Below are positions 6,175 to 11,319 of a DNA stretch of 11,319 nt, piece by piece; within the stretch, counting starts at the first letter, position 1; every line of letters starts with the position of its first letter. The stretch lies in the NCBI GenBank assembly GCA_029858545.1, contig JAOUFA010000083.1:1-11319 (forward strand). The letters are read 5' to 3'. The notes under the pieces are model-generated. The model searched no databases. It was not told where the DNA came from and saw only the letters and a program-made list of their open reading frames with translations. This DNA is from Betaproteobacteria bacterium (lineage in GTDB: Bacteria > Pseudomonadota > Gammaproteobacteria > Burkholderiales > SG8-39). A program made the position numbers and the translations under genes.

Positions 6175-7132
6175 GTTCGCGCTGGGGGTCGAGATCGTCG
6201 CCATGCTGGTGGTGTTCGCGAGTTTCTTCGCCGGGGAGGCGCGCCATGCCGTGATCGGCATCGGCGTCGCGCTGCTTGGCGCGGCGGCGCTGGGCGGGGT
6301 CAGCGGTGCAAAGTCGGGCGGGCAGCGCGGTGTTCCCGGTTTCTGGCTGTGGTACGCGAGCATTGCTGTCTACGCCTTCCTATATATTCCACTTGCGATA
6401 GTGGTCGTCTTTTCGTTCAATGACTCGAAACTCAACGCCGAATGGGTTGGCTTTACGCTTGCCTGGTATGAACGGCTGCTCGCCGACGAGGGCATGCTGA
6501 TCGCCGCGGCGAATTCGCTGTTCATCGCATTCGTTGCCTCGGCGGTCGCCACCTCGCTCGGTACTCTGGCCGGTATCGCGATGCACGCGCGTCGCCTGCG
6601 ACTGCTGCCGGTACTCGTCTTCGCTCCGGTAGCGATGCCCGAGATCCTGCTCGGAGTCTCTTTGCTGATCTTCTTTCTCAACGCCGTGCAGCCGGCGCTC
6701 GGGATGGTCGGGGTCGATTTTCAGCTCGGCCTGGCGTCAGTGATCATTGCGCACGTCAGCTTCTCGATCGGCTTCGTCGCGATCATCGTGCGTGCGCGAC
6801 TCGCCGGCACCGACGAGGCGATCTTCGAGGCGGCGCGCGATCTCGGGGCGACGCCCTGGCAAGCCTTTCGGCTTGTCACCTTTCCATTGATCCTGCCTGG
6901 CATCGTCGCGGGCGCGTTGATGGCGTTTACGCTGTCGCTCGACGACTTTGTGATCACGTTCTTCACCGCCGGGGTGGGAACCAGGACGCTGCCGCTGGAA
7001 ATCTACACGATGATCAAAGTCGCGGTGACGCCGGAGGTGAACGCCGTGTCGACGCTGCTGATGCTGATTACGCTCGCGACGATCGTCATCGCCAGCCGGA
7101 TTGCCCCCGACGCGCTGCGTTCGCAGGCCTGA
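6167..7132 (+). CDS. potC: Polyamine-type ABC importer permease 2 (PotC family) with extra N-terminal helices
   Basis: This is the second inner-membrane permease, 321 residues from GTG 6167, where PotC proteins are usually 260-280. Residues about 58-315 align by eye with PotC throughout. They contain AVYAFLYIPLAIVVVFSFND (68-87), the EAA loop EAARDLGATPWQAF (221-234) to LILPG, FTLSLDDFVITFFTAG (254-269), and LPLEIYTMIKVAVTPEVNA (275-293), the last being close to E. coli PotC and unlike PotI. The first 57 residues are extra and hold two predicted helices (about 5-22 and 27-46) before the normal first helix. This could place the N-terminus as usual but with eight helices instead of six. The gene overlaps potB by 8 bases and its stop overlaps the potD start (TGATG). 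Confidence 0.93.
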   Translation: MRRFALGVEIVAMLVVFASFFAGEARHAVIGIGVALLGAAALGGVSGAKSGGQRGVPGFWLWYASIAVYAFLYIPLAIVVVFSFNDSKLNAEWVGFTLAWYERLLADEGMLIAAANSLFIAFVASAVATSLGTLAGIAMHARRLRLLPVLVFAPVAMPEILLGVSLLIFFLNAVQPALGMVGVDFQLGLASVIIAHVSFSIGFVAIIVRARLAGTDEAIFEAARDLGATPWQAFRLVTFPLILPGIVAGALMAFTLSLDDFVITFFTAGVGTRTLPLEIYTMIKVAVTPEVNAVSTLLMLITLATIVIASRIAPDALRSQA

Positions 7133-8190
7133 TGCGCCGGATTCTCGTCCTGGTACTGGTCCTTTGCTCCGCTCACTTGCGTGCCGACGAGGTGTTGCGG
7201 ATTTTCAACTGGAACAATTACATCACCGAGGAATCGGTGCGCGAATTCGAGGCGCGCTGCGGCTGCCGCGTCGCGCAGGACTATTTTTCCGACAATGAGG
7301 AAATGCTCGCCAAACTCGCGGCGGGCGCGACCGGTTATGACGTGATCGTCCCCACCTCGAACGCCGTGGAGACGCTGATTCGCTCGGATCAGCTGCAGAG
7401 GCTCGACAAATCGAAACTGCCTCGTCTGGCCAACACCAAGCCGGAGTTTCTTCGGCAGGATTTCGATCCCGACAATCGCTACTCGGTGCCTTACGCCTAT
7501 TCCGTCACCCTGCTGGGGTACAACGTCGAGAAGCTGCGCGAACTGGGCGTCGCCACCGATACCTGGGCCGCCCTCTTTGACCCGCGTCAGCTGGTGAAAC
7601 TCAAGGGCCGGGTGACGGTGCTCGACAGTCAGCGCGAGTTGTTCGGCGCGGCGCTCATTTATCTCGGCTACCCGGTCAACGAAACCGACGCGACGCGTCT
7701 CAGGCAGGCGCGCGACCTGATCCTGCGCGCGAAACCCTATTGGGCGGCGTTCAATGCCGGTAGCTATGCGAAGGAGCTGGCGGTGGGCAACATCTGGCTC
7801 GCGCAGGGCTACTCGATCGACATGCAACTGGCACGCCAGGACGCGGCGCGCGCGGGACGCAGATTTCGCATCGGGTTCTCCACGCCGAAGGAGGGTGCGG
7901 TCTTCGCGCTCGATAACCTGGTGATTCACAAGAGCGCCCGACAGGTCGGGCTGGCGCATCGGTTCATCGACTTCTGGCTCGAGGGCCGCGCGCCGGCGTC
8001 GATCACCAACGCGATTGGCGCAGGCAACGTGAACCGCGTGGCGATGCAATGGGTCGATCCTGCAGTTGCCGCCAACCGCGACCTGTTTCCGGACGAAAGG
8101 GCGCTGAAGCAACTGCAACAGGTCCGCGACTACGACCGGCATACGCGGCGCCTGCTCAACCGGCTCTGGGTGGAAGTGAAGGTGCGATAG
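7132..8190 (+). CDS. potD: Periplasmic polyamine-binding protein (PotD/PotF family)
   Basis: This 352-residue extracytoplasmic solute-binding protein delivers ligand to the two permeases. The signal peptide is MRRILVLVLVLCSAHLRA, with likely cleavage before Asp19. Cys12 is not in a valid lipobox, so it should be a soluble periplasmic protein. Family hallmarks are LRIFNWNNYITEE (22-34), GYDVIVPTSNAV (68-79), SVPYAYSVTLLGYN (118-131), a PYWAAFNAGSY region (202-212) and GAVFALDNLVI (255-265). Equivalents of ligand contacts in E. coli PotD are kept at W27, Y30, E169, W222 and D261. The aromatic residue before that Asp is replaced by Ala259, and the PotD Ser/Tyr pair in the PSTYYV segment becomes Thr75/Asn77. 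A polyamine or related cation is the likely ligand, but specificity may differ. The start overlaps the potC stop. Confidence 0.9.
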   Translation: MRRILVLVLVLCSAHLRADEVLRIFNWNNYITEESVREFEARCGCRVAQDYFSDNEEMLAKLAAGATGYDVIVPTSNAVETLIRSDQLQRLDKSKLPRLANTKPEFLRQDFDPDNRYSVPYAYSVTLLGYNVEKLRELGVATDTWAALFDPRQLVKLKGRVTVLDSQRELFGAALIYLGYPVNETDATRLRQARDLILRAKPYWAAFNAGSYAKELAVGNIWLAQGYSIDMQLARQDAARAGRRFRIGFSTPKEGAVFALDNLVIHKSARQVGLAHRFIDFWLEGRAPASITNAIGAGNVNRVAMQWVDPAVAANRDLFPDERALKQLQQVRDYDRHTRRLLNRLWVEVKVR

Positions 8191-8232
8191 ATTCCCGCGC
8201 ACGGTGCGCTGCGCGCGGTCGAGAAAAAGCGG

Positions 8233-8238
8233 TAGACT
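8233..8238 (+). promoter_or_regulatory. Candidate -10 box upstream of the SPFH gene
   Basis: TAGACT, followed by GCGA, closely resembles the rmuC -10 region (TAGAAT then GCGA). No good -35 sequence is visible 17 bases upstream. If real, it would let the SPFH/DUF4178 genes be expressed independently of the importer. Confidence 0.3.
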
Positions 8239-8248
8239 GCGACGCGGC

Positions 8249-8268
8249 GGCGCCGACCCGGCGCCGAC
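8249..8268 (+). repeat. Tandem GGCGCCGAC repeat that can form a hairpin
   Basis: GGCGCCGAC occurs at 8249-8257 and again at 8260-8268. Because GGCGCC is self-complementary, the two copies can also pair as a 6-bp stem with a GACCC loop (8249-8265). It lies 5 bases before the strong GGGGAGG ribosome site of the SPFH gene. No T-run follows, so it is not a typical terminator. A leader structure or a repeated operator half-site are possibilities. Confidence 0.35.
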
Positions 8269-8283
8269 TTGGGGAGGTAGGCC

Positions 8284-9294
8284 ATGGCTCTGTGGGATTT
8301 CGTCAAGAAGCAGTTCGTCGATGTCATCCACTGGACGGAAGAGGGAGAGGGCACGCTCGCCTACCGCTTTCCGATGCAGGACATGGAAATCCAGTATGGC
8401 GCGCAACTCACCGTGCGCGAAACGCAGATGGCAGTGTTCGTCAACGAAGGCACGATCGCCGACGTGTTCGGACCCGGCCGCTACAAGCTCACCACGCAGA
8501 CGATCCCGGTTCTTACCAACCTGCAGAACTGGGACAAGCTGTTCGAGTCGCCGTTCAAGTCGGATGTCTATTTCTTCAGCACGCGTCTGCAGGTCGACCA
8601 GAAATGGGGGACGCCGAATGCGATCACCATCCGCGACAAGGAGTTCGGCGCAGTGCGTCTGCGCGCGTTCGGTATCTACAGCTACCGCGTCGCCGACCCC
8701 AGGCTCTTCCACACCCAGGTAAGCGGCACCGTCGAGCGCTATGGCGTGGACGACCTGGCGGGTCAGCTGCGCAGCACGGTCGTCGGTTCGATGACCAATC
8801 TCTTTGCCGATTCGCAGGTGCCGTTTCTCGACATGGCGGCGAACCAGGATCAACTCGCGGCGCAGCTGCGCGCGAAACTGGGTGACGGCTTCAAGGCGCT
8901 CGGACTCGAGCTCGCCGGCTTCGTGATCGAGAATCTGTCGTTGCCGGAGGAATTGCAGAAGATCCTCGACCAGCGCATCAGCATGAACATGGTCGGCGAC
9001 ATGCAACGCTATACGCAGTTCCAGGTCGCTTCGAACATCGGTACCGCCGCGGCGAACGAGGGTGGACTGGCTGGCATTGGCGCGGGACTGGCAAGCGGCG
9101 TAGCGATGGGGCAGGTCATGACGCAGGCGATCGGCCAGGCGATCGCCCCGGCGCAAGGCGCTGGCCCCGCCGCGGCACCGGCGCAGGACGTCATGGCGAT
9201 GATCGAGAAATTGCACGACCTCAAGACCAAGGGTGCATTGAGCGAAGAGGAGTTCAACGTCAAGAAGTCCGAATTGCTGGCCAAGCTGAAGTGA
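8284..9294 (+). CDS. SPFH (Band 7) protein of the YdjI type with C-terminal SHOCT domain
   Basis: This 336-residue protein resembles the B. subtilis YdjI/'virion core' branch of SPFH proteins, which are membrane-scaffold proteins; YdjI works with a PspA homologue at the membrane. The N-terminus MALWDFVKKQFVDVIHWTEE is typical and contains no membrane helix, only a possible amphipathic one. Branch hallmarks are YGAQLTVRETQMAVFVNEG (38-56), VFGPGRYKLTT (61-71), SPFKSDVYFF (89-98), KWGTPNAITIRDKEFGAVRL (107-126) and IENLSLPEEL (215-224). A Gly/Ala-rich linker (about 249-301) leads to a SHOCT module, MIEKLHDLKTKGALSEEEF (306-324). GGGGAGG lies 6 bases before the start. The gene is 93 bases after potD and 60 before the DUF4178 gene. 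The cellular role is inferred: membrane stress or domain organisation. Confidence 0.92.
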   Translation: MALWDFVKKQFVDVIHWTEEGEGTLAYRFPMQDMEIQYGAQLTVRETQMAVFVNEGTIADVFGPGRYKLTTQTIPVLTNLQNWDKLFESPFKSDVYFFSTRLQVDQKWGTPNAITIRDKEFGAVRLRAFGIYSYRVADPRLFHTQVSGTVERYGVDDLAGQLRSTVVGSMTNLFADSQVPFLDMAANQDQLAAQLRAKLGDGFKALGLELAGFVIENLSLPEELQKILDQRISMNMVGDMQRYTQFQVASNIGTAAANEGGLAGIGAGLASGVAMGQVMTQAIGQAIAPAQGAGPAAAPAQDVMAMIEKLHDLKTKGALSEEEFNVKKSELLAKLK

Positions 9295-9354
9295 GTCGAT
9301 GCGCTGGGGCCCCGCACAGGGCGGCGTGCCGGATGTGAGCGCGGCGCGGCAAGG

Positions 9355-11277
9355 ATGAAGAAAGCCAACTGCCCGTCTTGCGGCGCAGCGGTGAACTTTC
9401 GCGGCGCGGCGTCGATCGTCGCGGTGTGCGAGTTCTGCCGCAGTACGCTCGTGCGCGACGGGGCGCGGATCGAGGACGTCGGCAAGATGGCCGAGCTCCT
9501 CGAGGACGGCTCGCCGCTCGCGCTCGGCAGCACGGGACGTTACCAGGGGGTGGACTTCCGTATTGTCGGCCGCATCCAGTACCGCTACGGTTCGGGTATC
9601 TGGAACGAGTGGTACTGCCTGTTCGACGACCAGCGCGCCGGCTGGCTCAGCGACGCGAGCGGCAATTACGTTCTGACGTTTCTCGCGCCGCCCGCCGAGG
9701 TGCCCGAATTCGCCGCGCTGAAGGCGGGAGGCTTGCTTGCGATCTTCGGCGCAAACTTCGAGGTCGCGAACGTCGAGACGGCGCAGGTCATCGCCGGCGC
9801 CGGCGAATTGCCGTTCAAGGTGGGCGCGGGCTGGGATGCGCCGGTAGCCGATTTGCGCGACCCCAAAGGCCGATTCGCCACCATCGATTACAGCGAAACC
9901 CCGCCGATGCTCTACCTCGGCGAGCAGTTGTCGTTCGAGTCGTTGCACTTCAGTGCGCTACGCGATCCGCGGAGCAGCGCCGCGCCGGCGAACGCGAAAG
10001 CACAGGCATTCAATTGTCCCGGCTGCGGTGCGCCACTCAGCAAGCGGCTCGACACGACCGAAGCGGTCGGCTGCGGCAGTTGCGGCGCGGTGATCGATGT
10101 CGCCAAACCGGGATTCGCGATCATCTCGCGTGCGCAGTCGGTCGCGGCGCAGCACAGACTGTCGGTCCCGCTCGGCAGCCGCGGGCGCATCGAGGGTCTC
10201 GAGTTCGAGGTGGTCGGCTATATGCGCCGAGGCATGCAAAGCGACGGACAGACCTACGAATGGGGCGAGTACCTGCTTCACAACACCGCACAGGGGTATC
10301 GCTGGATATCGGAGTACCAGGGCCACTTCAGCCTGATCAAGGATCTCGCGGAGCGCCCGGCCGGCGGATTGAAGCCGTTCGATCTGTCCGGCAGGACGTT
10401 CCGGCATTTTCAGAGGTACCAGGCGAAGGTCTCGTATGTCCTGGGTGAGTTCTACTGGCGCGTGGCGGTGGGCGAGAGCGCCGCGATCGACGATTACGTC
10501 GCGCCGCCAATATTGATCTCGAAGGAGACCACGCGTTCGGATGCCAGCTGGTCGATCGGGGAATACATCGAGCCCGAGGCGCTCTGGGCGGCATTCGGCC
10601 TGAAGACGCCACTGCCGCGGCGCGTCGGTATCGCGCCGAATCAGCCCTCGCCGTATACCGGAAAGACTGGCGGGTTCTGGCGTGCCTGCGCGGTATTCGT
10701 GCTGCTCGCGCTGGCGATCCATCTGGTGGTCCGCTTTGCCGCCGATACGCGAGTATTGCAGCGGCAGGCATTTGCCGTCGCCCCGGGTCGCAGCACCGAA
10801 GCGATCACCTCGCCGGCGTTTACGGTCGGGGGGGCACGCGCGCTGCCGCTGGCGATCGAGACGAGCGCCAGCGTCAGCAATAGCTGGGTCGCGCTGGACA
10901 TGTCCCTGGTCGAGGAGAACACCGGTCATTCGTATTGGCTCGCGCGGGAGATAGGCTACTACCACGGGGTTGACGGGGGTGAATCGTGGTCCGAGGGCAG
11001 TCGCGAGGATCGGGCGCGCGTGGCGGAGGTGCCGCCCGGTCAGTACCACCTGGAACTCGAAACCGAATCGGATGCGCGCGCCGCGCCGGTAAGCGGCTGG
11101 GTGGAAATTCGCCGCGATCCGCCCGACTGGACCAATCTTCTTCTCGCCTTGATTGCGCTCGCGCTGATGCCGGTTTTTGCCCATTGGCGCGCGGCGTCGT
11201 TCGAGGCGCGACGCTGGGCCGAGAGCGACTACGCGCCTTCGTCCGGCGATGACGACGACAGCAGCGACGACGACTGA
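9355..11277 (+). CDS. Membrane protein with two zinc-ribbon + DUF4178 units
   Basis: The product is 640 residues and of unknown function. It opens with a zinc ribbon, CPSCG (6-10) and CEFC (25-28), then a first DUF4178 domain (about 57-200, LGSTGRYQGVDFRIVGR). A second zinc ribbon, CPGCG (221-225) and CGSC (240-243), precedes a second DUF4178 domain (about 273-410, LGSRGRIEGLEFEVVGY, with EWGEYLLHN). The two halves are clearly an internal duplication. A membrane helix at about 443-462 leads to an extracytoplasmic segment of about 130 residues, probably beta-rich. A second helix at about 593-610 is followed by a short cytoplasmic tail ending in GDDDDSSDDD. Zinc ribbons and DUF4178 should be cytoplasmic. 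DUF4178 genes are known to sit near SPFH, DUF350, PspA-like and polyamine-synthesis genes. The ribosome site is poor (AAGG abutting the ATG), suggesting coupling to the SPFH gene. Confidence 0.9.
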   Translation: MKKANCPSCGAAVNFRGAASIVAVCEFCRSTLVRDGARIEDVGKMAELLEDGSPLALGSTGRYQGVDFRIVGRIQYRYGSGIWNEWYCLFDDQRAGWLSDASGNYVLTFLAPPAEVPEFAALKAGGLLAIFGANFEVANVETAQVIAGAGELPFKVGAGWDAPVADLRDPKGRFATIDYSETPPMLYLGEQLSFESLHFSALRDPRSSAAPANAKAQAFNCPGCGAPLSKRLDTTEAVGCGSCGAVIDVAKPGFAIISRAQSVAAQHRLSVPLGSRGRIEGLEFEVVGYMRRGMQSDGQTYEWGEYLLHNTAQGYRWISEYQGHFSLIKDLAERPAGGLKPFDLSGRTFRHFQRYQAKVSYVLGEFYWRVAVGESAAIDDYVAPPILISKETTRSDASWSIGEYIEPEALWAAFGLKTPLPRRVGIAPNQPSPYTGKTGGFWRACAVFVLLALAIHLVVRFAADTRVLQRQAFAVAPGRSTEAITSPAFTVGGARALPLAIETSASVSNSWVALDMSLVEENTGHSYWLAREIGYYHGVDGGESWSEGSREDRARVAEVPPGQYHLELETESDARAAPVSGWVEIRRDPPDWTNLLLALIALALMPVFAHWRAASFEARRWAESDYAPSSGDDDDSSDDD

Positions 11278-11279
11278 TC

Positions 11280-11319
11280 ATGTTCCGCACTTACCTCGCG
11301 CTCGGCGCGCTGATGCTGG
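11280..11319 (+). CDS. Start of an unidentified gene with a hydrophobic N-terminus, cut off by the window
   Basis: ATG at 11280 begins two bases after the DUF4178 stop codon (TGA-TC-ATG) and stays open to the window end. The 13 visible codons read MFRTYLALGALML, which fits a membrane segment or signal peptide. The tight spacing implies the same operon and probably translational coupling. The family cannot be named from 13 residues. A DUF350 membrane protein or another envelope component would fit known DUF4178 neighbourhoods, but that is a guess from context. Confidence 0.5.
   Translation, partial: MFRTYLALGALML

Noticed and set aside
8197..8209. GCGCA/TGCGC hairpin after the potD stop as an intrinsic terminator
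   Set aside because: The stem is only five pairs with a three-base loop and has no following T-run. It is common by chance in GC-rich DNA.
7003..9948. 981-codon open frame on the minus strand spanning potC, potD, the SPFH gene and DUF4178
   Set aside because: It is antisense to four genes with clear family motifs. Its composition is rich in Arg, His, Leu and Asp, as expected for a shadow frame in GC-rich DNA, and it has no recognisable domain.
9958..11184. 408-codon minus-strand frame opposite the DUF4178 gene
   Set aside because: It is a shadow frame. The plus strand encodes paired zinc ribbons and duplicated DUF4178 domains.

Overview
The window reads as chromosomal DNA of a GC-rich Gram-negative bacterium, most likely a betaproteobacterium. 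The basis is the strong G/C third-position bias, GC-rich start regions with TAGAAT-type -10 boxes, and the protein families present (chemoreceptor, RmuC, PotABCD-type importer, SPFH/DUF4178 pair). The genus is not identified. Gene density is high. No tRNA, rRNA, CRISPR array, insertion sequence or phage gene was seen.

Left part (1-2746), all on the minus strand. In transcription order it holds a cytidylate-kinase-like protein fused to a C-terminal BON domain, a small secreted stand-alone Cache-domain protein, and a methyl-accepting chemotaxis protein whose cytoplasmic tip runs off the left edge. The Cache gene and the chemoreceptor lie 85 bases apart with a perfect hairpin between them. They may form a sensory pair. 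The kinase-BON gene is 236 bases upstream and may be a separate unit.

Centre (2974-8190), all on the plus strand. rmuC is divergent from the kinase gene and is followed 38 bases later by a compact four-gene polyamine-type ABC importer: ATPase, two permeases and a periplasmic binding protein. The importer genes are separated by 10 bases or overlap, so they are very likely co-transcribed. Several importer subunits depart from the E. coli pattern. PotB lacks a loop segment, PotC has about 50 extra N-terminal residues predicted to form two membrane helices, PotD has changed pocket residues, and PotA has a changed H-loop neighbourhood.

Right part (8284-11319), plus strand. A YdjI-type SPFH protein with a SHOCT tail is followed by a 640-residue membrane protein carrying two zinc-ribbon + DUF4178 units. 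Two bases further on, a new gene starts and runs off the right edge. SPFH, DUF4178, DUF350 and PspA-like proteins are known to co-occur with polyamine biosynthesis genes in envelope-stress neighbourhoods. Their position directly behind a polyamine importer is the most interesting aspect of the window. A working hypothesis is that imported polyamine feeds or signals to a membrane-associated SPFH/DUF4178 assembly.
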